This document shows positions 16,290-24,847 of a DNA stretch of 64,000 bases, in pieces. Numbering within the stretch: position 1 is the first letter of the stretch; every line of letters begins with the position of its first letter. The stretch covers positions 1 to 64,000 of the forward strand of contig NZ_SZZH01000001.1 of the NCBI RefSeq assembly GCF_005298075.1. Direction: 5' to 3'. The position numbers were made by a program, and so were the translations under genes. Origin of the DNA: Nakamurella flava. GTDB taxonomy: Bacteria; Actinomycetota; Actinomycetes; Mycobacteriales; Nakamurellaceae. The notes below the pieces were generated by a model. The model made no database searches, was not told the origin of the DNA, and saw only the letters and a program-made list of their open reading frames with translations.

Positions 16290-17669
16290 TCAGAACGAGG
16301 GCGGATCATCGTCGTCATCCCGTGTTGCCGCGAGAGGTGCTGTCGCGGTACGGGTTTCGGGTGGCTCCCAGTGTCGGGTGTGTGCTCGGGTGTAGGTGCG
16401 GCCGAGGGGGGTGGTCCAGTGGTGATCGCCGTCGGGGGTGCGGCGCAGTTGGTAGCCGCCGGTGTCTTTGGCGCGGTGGTGGCGGCGGCACAGGACGGCC
16501 AGGTTCTCGGCGGATGTGTCGCCGCCGGTGGTGTGGCCGGGGTGGAAGGGTTCGCGGTGGTCGACATCGCAGCGGTGGGCGGGTTGCCGGCAGCCCGGCA
16601 TCACGCAGGTGACATCTCTGGTGAGGACGAAGTCGGTGAGCGCCTTCGGTGGGGTGTAGGTGGTGCGGCCGTAGTCGAGCAGGGCTCCGCTGGTGGGGTC
16701 GCAGACCAGGCGCCGCCAGGTGGCGTCGGCGGCGATGACCCGGGCTTGGGCGGGGGTGATGGGTCCGTGCCCGACCAGCTCAGCGACCTGTCCGCGGGCG
16801 GCGTCGGGGTCGAGCAGGGCGGTGGCGGGCAGGGTGACCAGCAGGTGCGGTCGGCGCCGCTGGGTGGTCGGTAGGGGCTGGTCGGTGGATAGGAGGCCGC
16901 GGTCGAGGATGTCGGTGCACACGTCGACCAGGGCATCGACCCGCCGTTCCCCGACCGACCGGTCATCCCCCTCTGTCTTGGCGGCGTCGGCGGCGGCGGT
17001 CAGGCAGTCCCAGATCACGGCGACGTCCTGCGCGGTCCCGTACAACGACAGACACGCCATCCCATCCAGATCGCTACGCCGGGACACGGAGCGTCGGCGG
17101 CGGGCCTGCTCGTGGCGACGCTGCGCCCCGTCGGGATCCCGGCGGATCACCGACCGGGCCACCGCGTTCCGCAACCCCGGCACCGTCGACGACCCAGCGG
17201 CCGGCAGGACATCGGCCTCCACCAGCGCGGTGACCTCGCCGGTCAGATCCGCAGTGCCCCGGCAAATCACCGACGCCTTCCCCGGCGAGATCCGGCCCTG
17301 CTCCAGGGCGTGCAGAGTGGCCGGGCAGCGGGCGGTCAACTCGGCCGCCTCCAGCAGATACCGGCCCGCGGTCGACTCGGCCACCCCCAGCGCCAGAGCC
17401 AACTCGGTGGCCAGGAACTCCTCCACCCCGCCCGGGTCCTCCGCCGCAGCGGCGGACAACTCGACCAGGTCATGAACCTGCTGCGCCGACTCATAGGCCA
17501 CCCATCGCTGCCGGGCGATCACCGCGTCCAACAGGACGTTGGCCCACTCCCGCGCCGAACACCCCACCGGACGCTCCGGACGCGACCCCAACAGCGGCGG
17601 CAGCTCGGACGCCGGGGCCGCCACGACAGCGGAGCGCCACTGCTCGGGGGACTGATGAGTAACGGGCAT
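16290..17669 (-). CDS. DUF222 / HNH endonuclease domain protein (13E12-type)
   Basis: 459 residues, ATG at 17669. The long alpha-helical N-terminal part, with EFLATELALALGVAESTAGRYL and RCPATLHALEQGRISPGKAS, is DUF222. The C-terminal HNH nuclease domain keeps its ligands: CVMPGCRQPAHRCDVDH, then ENLAVLCRRHHRAKD. Such proteins are often multicopy in actinobacterial genomes (13E12 family in mycobacteria), and some are carried by mobile elements. No terminal repeats are seen here and the gene is intact. It is divergent from the recCBD operon across a 231-bp region with a long imperfect palindrome. Function is unproven; the nuclease fold suggests DNA processing. Confidence 0.88.
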   Translation of the reverse strand: MPVTHQSPEQWRSAVVAAPASELPPLLGSRPERPVGCSAREWANVLLDAVIARQRWVAYESAQQVHDLVELSAAAAEDPGGVEEFLATELALALGVAESTAGRYLLEAAELTARCPATLHALEQGRISPGKASVICRGTADLTGEVTALVEADVLPAAGSSTVPGLRNAVARSVIRRDPDGAQRRHEQARRRRSVSRRSDLDGMACLSLYGTAQDVAVIWDCLTAAADAAKTEGDDRSVGERRVDALVDVCTDILDRGLLSTDQPLPTTQRRRPHLLVTLPATALLDPDAARGQVAELVGHGPITPAQARVIAADATWRRLVCDPTSGALLDYGRTTYTPPKALTDFVLTRDVTCVMPGCRQPAHRCDVDHREPFHPGHTTGGDTSAENLAVLCRRHHRAKDTGGYQLRRTPDGDHHWTTPLGRTYTRAHTRHWEPPETRTATAPLAATRDDDDDPPSF

Positions 17670-17689
17670 GCCTCACCATAGCAGGAGAT

Positions 17690-17719
17690 CGAACAGGTGT
17701 ATGTATGTACACACGTTCG
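17690..17719. promoter_or_regulatory. 30-bp imperfect palindrome between DUF222-HNH and recC
   Basis: The segment begins CGAACAGGTGTA and ends TACACACGTTCG; 22 of 30 positions obey dyad symmetry, with CGAAC/GTTCG as outer arms. It sits 20 bp upstream of the DUF222-HNH start, so it may overlap that promoter. The outer arms resemble separated LexA half-sites, but the 20-bp spacing is wrong for a standard SOS box. Confidence 0.4.
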
Positions 17720-17900
17720 TTCTATTGGTAGAGTGATGTCGACCGCTCGTCCACGGAGCGGAATCGCGCTGCCGTCACGATTCTCGCCCCGTCGTGGCGG
17801 GCGTTCCAAGTTGTCCACAAACACGGGGTACCGCCACTGTCGGTCGGTGGCGTCGGCGAGACTGGGAATCGCCGTCGGGGATGAGCAGGGGGGAGCGGAC

Positions 17901-20900
17901 ATGGCGTTGTGTGTGCACCGTGCCGAACGCTCCGACACGCTGGTCGCGGCGCTGGCCGAGGTGATGGCCGTCCCGCTGGCTGATCCGTTCGCCGAGGAGG
18001 TCGTCGCCGTCCCGGCCCGCGGTGTCGAGCGCTGGCTGACCCAGCGGCTGGCCCACCGTCTCGGCGCCGGTCCGGGAACCGACGACGGCATCTGCGCGGC
18101 GGTGCGGTTCCCTTCTCCGGCTCGGCTGCTGGCCGAGGTGGTGGGGCGACCGGAAGACGACCCGTGGACCCCGGAACGGCTGGTCTGGCCGCTCCTGTCG
18201 ACGCTGGACGCCAGCGCCGGCGATCCGGTCCTGTCGCCCGTCACCGCGCACATCGGCCTGGACGTTGCCGAAGGCGATGCTCCGGCGACTCACCGGGAGA
18301 CCCCGGACGACCGGGCCGGTCGGGAACATCGGCGCGGGCGGCGGTGGGCGACGGCCCGCCGGTTGGCCGGCCTGTTCGCGGGTTACGCGACGGCCCGTCC
18401 GACGCTCATCCGGGCCTGGTGCGACGGGCGGGACGAGGACGGACTCGGCCAGCGTCTCCCGGACGATCTGCGGTGGCAGCCCGAATTGTGGCGCCGGATG
18501 CGTCAGCTGATCGATGGCCCGGACCCGGTCGAGCGGCTGGGTGCGGCCAGCAAGCGCCTGGCCGACGATCCGGGCAGCGTCGACCTGCCCGCGCGGGTCT
18601 CGCTGTTCGGGCCGACAGCATTGCCGGCCGCCCACCGGGAGCTGCTCGACGCCCTGGCCCGCGACCGTGACGTGCACCTGTGGCTGCCCCATCCCTCACC
18701 CGCGCTGTGGGCCGGGCTCGGTCCGCTGACCCGGGCCGGTGAGCGGGCGGTGGGCCCCCGCTCACGTGCATCCGACCCGTCCGTCGTCGTCGTCCGGAAT
18801 CCGCTGCTGGCTTCGCTGGGACGGGACAGCCGCGAGATGCACACGGTGCTGCAGGGTCATGTCGACCTCGACGAGCACCTGACGCCGCCCGGGGCGGTCA
18901 GGCCGGCGCCCGACACCCTGCTCGCCCGGCTACAGGATCGGATGCGCTCCGACGCCGCCACACCGGATCCGCGCCCCCTCGACCCGGCTGACCGCAGCGT
19001 GCAGGTCCATGCTTGTCATGGCGCCACCCGGGAGGTCGACGTGTTGCGGGATGTGTTGGCCCGCGCCTTCGCCGACGACGAGACCCTTGATCCGGGCGAT
19101 GTTCTCGTGCTGTGCCCGGACATCGAGACGTTCGCTCCGCTCATCTCGGCGGCCTTCGGGCTGGCCGATGTCGTCGAGAGCGCGGCGGATTCTGGGGGTG
19201 TGGTGTCCGCCGCCGGCCATCCCGCCCACCAGATCCGGGTGCGGTTGGCGGACCGTTCGCTGCGGCAGACCAACCCGGTGCTCGGTGTGATCACCCGACT
19301 CCTCGACCTGGCCGGCGGCCGGTTCACTGCCTCGGAGGTGCTGGATCTGCTGTCGACCGCCCCGCTGCGTCAGCGGTTCCGGTTGGACGAGGATGATCTC
19401 GAGCAGATCGCCGCCTGGGTGGCCGAGTCCGGGGTGCGGTGGGGGGTGGATGCCGACCACCGCAACGCGTTCCGGCTGGGCGAGTTCAGTCAGAACACCT
19501 GGCGATCGGGCCTGGATCGGCTGTTGGTCGGCGTGGCGATGAGTGAGCAGGACCAGCAGTGGCTGGGGCTGGCGCTGCCGCTCGACGACGTCGGTTCGGC
19601 CGACATCGACCGGGCCGGCCGGTTGACGGAGGCCGTGAGCCGGGTGGCGCAGGTGCTGGACGACTGGTCCCGGCCACGCCCGCTGCAGGAGTGGGTCGTC
19701 TCTCTCGGCTCCGCGATCGACCTGCTGACCGCGGTGCCGCCGTCCGCCGGGTGGCAATTGGCGGAGGTACGGCGTGAGTTGGCGACCGTGGTGGCCGACG
19801 CCGGTGAGCGGGCGGCCGCGGTCGTCCTGCGGCTCGACGATGTCCGGGCCCTGCTCGGCCGGCTGCTGGCCGGCCGCCCCACCCGGGCCAACTTCCGCAC
19901 CGGAACCCTGACGGTCTGCACGATGGTGCCGATGCGGTCGGTGCCGCACCGCATGATCTGTCTGCTGGGTGTCGATGATGGCGTCTTCCCCCGCCAGTCC
20001 GTGCGAGACGGCGACGACGTCACCGCCCGGGCCCCGGTGGTCGGTGAACGGGATCCCCGGTCCGAGGATCGCCAGTTGCTCCTCGACGCCATCATGGCGG
20101 CCGGCGAGAAGCTGGTGATCACCTACGCGGGGGCCGACGAGCGCACCGGTGCCGTCCGTCCACCAGCCGTACCCCTGGGGGAGTTGCTCGACGAGCTCGA
20201 CAACACCGCCTCCGGTTCGGTCCGCGAGCAGGTTCTGACGCGACACCCCCTGCAGCCCTTCGATCTTCGGACGGTCATCCCCGGGCGACTGGGGGTACCC
20301 GGCGAGCCGTTCACCTTCGACCCGGCGGCCCTGGCCGGCGCCCGCGCGGCCCGCAGCCCCCGGCGCTCGGCCGGACGGTTCCTGGAGGCGCCCTTGCCGC
20401 CGGCCCGGTGGGGTCCGGGGAGCGGGGGCGATGTCGACCTCGCCGACCTGCTCGACGTGACCAGGTCACCGGTGCGGGCGTTCCTGCGGCGTCGGCTCGA
20501 CCTGGCGTTGCCGTTCGACGAGGCCGAACCCCAGGACGGTGTCCCGGTGGCCCTAGACGGCCTGCAGGCCTGGACCATCGGGGACCGGCTGCTGCAGGGG
20601 CGGCTCGCCGGGCGGGACGAGCAGCGCCTCGAGCAGATCGAATGGCGGCGCGGTGCGCTCCCACCCGGGCGGCTGGGCCAGCGGATGCTCGGGCAACTGC
20701 TGGCGGAGGTGCGGCCGCTGGCCGACCGGACGGCGCCGTTGCGCGCTCCGGGTCGGCGTTCGGTCGACGTCGTGGCGCCCTTCGCGCCCGGGCGCGCGGT
20801 CCGCGGCACCGTCGACACCCTCTACGGCTCGACGCTGGTCACGGTGACCTATTCGCGGCTCGGGCCGGCGGCCCGGCTGGCGGCCTGGGCCAGACTGCTG

Positions 20901-21368
20901 GCCCTGACGGTGTCCGAACCCGATGGAAGCTGGGCGGCGGAGACGATCGGGCGCGGTACGTCCGGCCCCCGGCGCGCCACCGTCCCACCCCTGACGCCCG
21001 CCGAGGCGTCCGGCCACCTGGCCCAGCTGATCGATGTGTTCGACCGGGCGATGTCCGAACCCCTGCCGCTGCCGCTCAAGGCTTCCGCGGCCTACGCCGA
21101 GCGGCGTCGCCGCGGCGGTTCCGTGTCGGAGGCGGAGACGGCCGCTGATCTGAAGTGGAGGACAGAGAAGTTCCCGGGTGAGGACGCCGACGCCGCCCAT
21201 GTGCTCGTCTTCGGTGCGCACCGCCCCTTCTCGGCCGTCCTGGCCGCGCCGGCCCGACCGGACGAACAGTGGTCCGACCACGGGGACGTCGAGCCCCACC
21301 GCTTCGGGCAGCTCGCCGTCCGGTTGTGGGGACCGCTGCTGGACTGTGAATCGCAGGGCCCGCTGTGA
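17901..21368 (+). CDS. recC: Exodeoxyribonuclease V gamma subunit
   Basis: 1155 residues. The ATG at 17901 follows a GGGGGGAG ribosome site; an upstream extension to 17697 is not needed. RecC features include the N-terminal VPARGVERWLTQRLAHRLG and AAVRFPSPARLL, the central LWLPHPSPALW and VQVHACHGATREVDVLRDVL, and CTMVPMRSVPHRMICLLGVDDGVFPR in the degenerate helicase half. RecC scans for Chi-like signals and splits the duplex for RecB and RecD. It leads a three-gene operon in which each stop overlaps the next start by 4 bp. No intact Walker A is expected and none is seen. Confidence 0.95.
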   Translation: MALCVHRAERSDTLVAALAEVMAVPLADPFAEEVVAVPARGVERWLTQRLAHRLGAGPGTDDGICAAVRFPSPARLLAEVVGRPEDDPWTPERLVWPLLSTLDASAGDPVLSPVTAHIGLDVAEGDAPATHRETPDDRAGREHRRGRRWATARRLAGLFAGYATARPTLIRAWCDGRDEDGLGQRLPDDLRWQPELWRRMRQLIDGPDPVERLGAASKRLADDPGSVDLPARVSLFGPTALPAAHRELLDALARDRDVHLWLPHPSPALWAGLGPLTRAGERAVGPRSRASDPSVVVVRNPLLASLGRDSREMHTVLQGHVDLDEHLTPPGAVRPAPDTLLARLQDRMRSDAATPDPRPLDPADRSVQVHACHGATREVDVLRDVLARAFADDETLDPGDVLVLCPDIETFAPLISAAFGLADVVESAADSGGVVSAAGHPAHQIRVRLADRSLRQTNPVLGVITRLLDLAGGRFTASEVLDLLSTAPLRQRFRLDEDDLEQIAAWVAESGVRWGVDADHRNAFRLGEFSQNTWRSGLDRLLVGVAMSEQDQQWLGLALPLDDVGSADIDRAGRLTEAVSRVAQVLDDWSRPRPLQEWVVSLGSAIDLLTAVPPSAGWQLAEVRRELATVVADAGERAAAVVLRLDDVRALLGRLLAGRPTRANFRTGTLTVCTMVPMRSVPHRMICLLGVDDGVFPRQSVRDGDDVTARAPVVGERDPRSEDRQLLLDAIMAAGEKLVITYAGADERTGAVRPPAVPLGELLDELDNTASGSVREQVLTRHPLQPFDLRTVIPGRLGVPGEPFTFDPAALAGARAARSPRRSAGRFLEAPLPPARWGPGSGGDVDLADLLDVTRSPVRAFLRRRLDLALPFDEAEPQDGVPVALDGLQAWTIGDRLLQGRLAGRDEQRLEQIEWRRGALPPGRLGQRMLGQLLAEVRPLADRTAPLRAPGRRSVDVVAPFAPGRAVRGTVDTLYGSTLVTVTYSRLGPAARLAAWARLLALTVSEPDGSWAAETIGRGTSGPRRATVPPLTPAEASGHLAQLIDVFDRAMSEPLPLPLKASAAYAERRRRGGSVSEAETAADLKWRTEKFPGEDADAAHVLVFGAHRPFSAVLAAPARPDEQWSDHGDVEPHRFGQLAVRLWGPLLDCESQGPL

Positions 21369-24300
21369 CCGGCCCCCGCGAAGCCGCGGCCCCGGCGTTG
21401 CTGGAACGCGGCGACCGCCTGGGTGTCCCGGCCTTCGACCTCGTCGGCCCGTTGCCGACCGGAACGACGGTGCTCGAAGCCAGCGCCGGGACCGGCAAGA
21501 CGCACACCATCGCCGCGCTGGTGACCCGCTACGTCGCCGAGGGAGTCGCCGCCCTGGACGATCTGCTGGTCGTCACCTTCAGTCGGTCGGCCAGTCAGGA
21601 GTTGCGGGAACGGGTGCGCGAGCACCTGGTGCGGGCGTCCCGCGCCCTGGCCGACCCGGCGACGGCCCGGCACGACGAGGACGAGGTCATCCGCCATCTG
21701 GCGACCCCGCCCCCCGGGAGCCCGGACGAGGTCTCGGCCCGCCATCGCCGTCTGCTGACCGCTCGGGCCGACTTCGACGCGGCCACCATCGTGACGACCC
21801 ACGGTTTCTGCCAACTGGTGCTCGCCTCGCTCGGCGTCGCCGGTGACAGTGACGCCGGAGTGGAACTCGTCGAGGACCTTTCCGATCTCGTCGGGGAAGT
21901 GGTGGACGACCTGTACCTGCAGGGCTTCGCGGGTCGGCACGCCGGGGACGGAGCGCCGTTCCTGGACCCCGACCAAGCGGCCAGGCTGGGCCGGCAGGTG
22001 GTCGAGGACCCGCAGGCCGAGTTGGCCCCGGCCGACGCGCAACCGGGTTCGGTGGCCTACCGGCGGGTGCGGTTCGCTGCCGCGGTCCGGGCCGAGGTGC
22101 AGCGGCGCAAACGGCGCCGCCGGGTGCTGGGTTTCGACGACCTGCTGGTGCGGCTGGCGGCGGCGCTGCGCGACAGCGAAGCCCCGGCGCTGGCCCGGAT
22201 GCGGCGACGGTGGAGCACCGTACTGGTCGACGAGTTCCAGGACACCGATCCCGTGCAGTGGGAGATCCTGTCGCAGGCGTTCGCCGACGTGGCCACCCTG
22301 GTGCTGGTCGGGGATCCCAAGCAGGCCATCTACGCCTTCCGGGGCGGCGACATCCACACGTATCTGCGCGCCACCGCGGCGGCAACCGCGCACGCCACTT
22401 TGGACGTCAACCGACGGAGCGACGCGCCGTTGGTTGATGCCCTCCAGGTGCTGCTGGGTGGCCTGGAACTCGGCGATCCTCGGATCCCGGTCCGGCCGGT
22501 CAGTGCCGCGGAGCGGGGGAGCCGGCTGACCGGGGCACCGGTGTCGGCGCCCGTCCGCTTGCGCGTGCTGGACGCCCGGCGACACGACACCGCCCGCGGA
22601 AAGATCCGGATCGGCCCGGTGCGGCCCTTCATCGCCCGCGATCTGGCCGCGGACATCGCCGAACTGCTCGGCTCCGACGCCTGCTGGGACGGCCGCCCTC
22701 TGCAGGCCGGGGACGTGGCCGTGCTGGTGTCCCGGCACGCGCAGGCCGAGCAGGTGCGGCAGGCGTTGGCGGCCAAGGGCATCGCGGCCGTGGTCGCCGG
22801 CCCGAGCAATGTCTACACGGCGCCGGCCGGCACCGACTGGCTCACTCTCCTGGAGGCCCTGGAGCAACCGCACCGCTCCGGTCGAGCTCGGGCCGCGGCG
22901 CTGACCCCGTTCGTCGGCCACACCGCGGCCGAGCTGAACGCCGGGGGCGAAGCGCTGACCGACTCGCTCAGTGCCCTCTTCGCGCGGTGGGCCGAACTGC
23001 TGGCCGAGCGTGGGGTCGCCGCGCTGATGGAGGTCGCGGAGATCGACCGGGGGATGCCGGCTCGGGTGCTCGCCACGCCGGACGGTGAGCGACGGATGAC
23101 CGACCTGCGGCACGTCGGCGAAGCGCTTCACACGGCGGCGATCACCGACGGTCTCGGGGTCGGCGCGCTGGCCGAATGGCTGCGCCATCGGCGCCGGGAA
23201 CGACCCGGCGGCACCGCCGACGAGCGGGTCCGGCGGTTGGAGACCGACGCGGCCGCCGTGCAGGTGCTGACCGTGCACGCCAGCAAGGGCCTGCAGTTCC
23301 CCGTCGTCTACCTCCCCTTCGCCTTCGACCGTTGGGTGTCCGAGGAGAACGTCGACCCGGTGCGCTACCACGACCCGGACAGCGGTCAGCGCACCGTCGA
23401 CGTCGGCGGTCCGGGGAGCCCGGGACGAGCCGACCGGGTCGCCGCGGCCCTGGCCGAGGATGCCGCGGAATCGCTCCGGCTGCTGTACGTGGGGCTGACG
23501 CGGGCGCGATCGCAGGTGGTGTTGTGGTGGGGTCCGACCACGACCACCGAGTGTTCACCGCTCCACCGGGTGCTGTTCGGACGGCGACCGGAGTCCGGCT
23601 CCGTTTCCGACCGCGTGCCGGTGAGGTCCAGCGACGAGTCCGGCCAACTCCTGCTGCGCATCCAGCGGGCCGGCGGGCTGATGGTGGAGGAGGCCTCCAT
23701 CTCGGCCATCGCCGCCGCCCCCCGACAGGACGACAGTGACGACGTCCTCGCCGTTGCGACGTTGACCCGCAGCCCCGGAGCCGGATGGCGTCGGCTGTCC
23801 TACACGTCGCTGTCCTCGGCGGCTGCCGCCGGTCCCGAACCGACCGGGGTGGGCAGCGAACCGGAGACCGGACAGCGGGAGGACGAAGCGCTCCCGGTGA
23901 CCGCTGTCGTCGCGCCGTTGGTGACGGGAGGCGACCCGGACGTTCCCGGGCTCGCGCCATCGCCCGCCTCGACGGATGTGCCGCTGCCCCTGTCGCCGAT
24001 GGGTCAGCTACCCGTCGGGGCCGCCTTCGGCACCCTCACCCACGCCGTCCTGGAGCTCGCCGACCCGCAGGCCCCGGACCTGGCCGCCGAACTCCTGCAC
24101 CGGTGTCGCGAAGAGGTGCCACGGCACGCCCAACCGCTGGACCCGGACGCGTTGGCCGCCGCGTTGCTGCCGGTGCTGCGGACCCCGTTGGGGCCGCTGG
24201 CCGGCGACCGCACCCTCGCCGACATCGGCCGACGGGACCGGCTGGCCGAGTTGACCTTCGAAATGCCGCTCTGCGGCGGCGATCTGGCCGCCGGCGGTGC

Positions 24301-24847
24301 CGGTCAGGTCGGCACCCTGGGTGAGGTGGCCGGCCTGCTGCGGGCGCACCTGCCGGCCTCCGATCCGCTGGCCGGCTACGCCGACCGGTTGGCCGACCCG
24401 GGTCTGGCCCACCAGCCCCTGTGGGGTTATCTGACCGGCAGCCTGGACGTCGTCCTGCGGGTCGACGACGGCAGCGGCCCCCGCTACCTGGTCGCCGACT
24501 ACAAGACCAACTGGCTCGGCGACCTCGACAGTGCGCCGGGGTCCGGTCTTGGAGCGCCGCCCGACGTGCGGGCCTACCGGCCGGCCGGTCTGGCCGCCGC
24601 GATGGCCGGCTCCGACTACCCCCTGCAGGCGCTGCTCTACGGGGTGGCCCTGCACCGGTTCCTTCGTTGGCGGCAACCCGGCTACGACCCGGCGGTCCAC
24701 CTGGGCGGGGTGCTGTACCTGTTCGTCCGGGGCATGTGCGGCCCGCAGACCCCGGTCGAGAACGGTCAGCCCTTCGGGGTTTTCGGGTGGAAGCCGCCGG
24801 CCGGGCTGATCACCGACCTGTCCGATCTGTTGGGGGGCGGACGATGA
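21365..24847 (+). CDS. recB: Exodeoxyribonuclease V beta subunit (helicase-nuclease)
   Basis: 1160 residues from a GTG that overlaps the recC stop. Walker A is EASAGTGKTHTIAAL (residues about 38-52). Walker B/motif II is VDEFQDTDPVQWE (about 287), followed by GDPKQAIYAFRGGD (motif III) and LTVHASKGLQFPVVYLP (motif V). LLYVGLTRAR is motif VI. Near residue 1040, after LDVVLRVDDGSG, LVADYKTNWLG gives the nuclease D-(X)n-DYK motif. It is the 3'-5' SF1 helicase and the only nuclease site of RecBCD. The length is typical of actinobacterial RecB. Confidence 0.96.
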   Translation: MTGPREAAAPALLERGDRLGVPAFDLVGPLPTGTTVLEASAGTGKTHTIAALVTRYVAEGVAALDDLLVVTFSRSASQELRERVREHLVRASRALADPATARHDEDEVIRHLATPPPGSPDEVSARHRRLLTARADFDAATIVTTHGFCQLVLASLGVAGDSDAGVELVEDLSDLVGEVVDDLYLQGFAGRHAGDGAPFLDPDQAARLGRQVVEDPQAELAPADAQPGSVAYRRVRFAAAVRAEVQRRKRRRRVLGFDDLLVRLAAALRDSEAPALARMRRRWSTVLVDEFQDTDPVQWEILSQAFADVATLVLVGDPKQAIYAFRGGDIHTYLRATAAATAHATLDVNRRSDAPLVDALQVLLGGLELGDPRIPVRPVSAAERGSRLTGAPVSAPVRLRVLDARRHDTARGKIRIGPVRPFIARDLAADIAELLGSDACWDGRPLQAGDVAVLVSRHAQAEQVRQALAAKGIAAVVAGPSNVYTAPAGTDWLTLLEALEQPHRSGRARAAALTPFVGHTAAELNAGGEALTDSLSALFARWAELLAERGVAALMEVAEIDRGMPARVLATPDGERRMTDLRHVGEALHTAAITDGLGVGALAEWLRHRRRERPGGTADERVRRLETDAAAVQVLTVHASKGLQFPVVYLPFAFDRWVSEENVDPVRYHDPDSGQRTVDVGGPGSPGRADRVAAALAEDAAESLRLLYVGLTRARSQVVLWWGPTTTTECSPLHRVLFGRRPESGSVSDRVPVRSSDESGQLLLRIQRAGGLMVEEASISAIAAAPRQDDSDDVLAVATLTRSPGAGWRRLSYTSLSSAAAAGPEPTGVGSEPETGQREDEALPVTAVVAPLVTGGDPDVPGLAPSPASTDVPLPLSPMGQLPVGAAFGTLTHAVLELADPQAPDLAAELLHRCREEVPRHAQPLDPDALAAALLPVLRTPLGPLAGDRTLADIGRRDRLAELTFEMPLCGGDLAAGGAGQVGTLGEVAGLLRAHLPASDPLAGYADRLADPGLAHQPLWGYLTGSLDVVLRVDDGSGPRYLVADYKTNWLGDLDSAPGSGLGAPPDVRAYRPAGLAAAMAGSDYPLQALLYGVALHRFLRWRQPGYDPAVHLGGVLYLFVRGMCGPQTPVENGQPFGVFGWKPPAGLITDLSDLLGGGR

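Noticed and set aside
16290-17669. DUF222-HNH gene as an insertion sequence
   Set aside because: No terminal inverted repeats, target duplications or transposase; treated as a normal gene.
17690-17719. Standard LexA/SOS box
   Set aside because: Half-sites CGAAC and GTTCG are 20 bp apart; the usual spacing is 4 bp.
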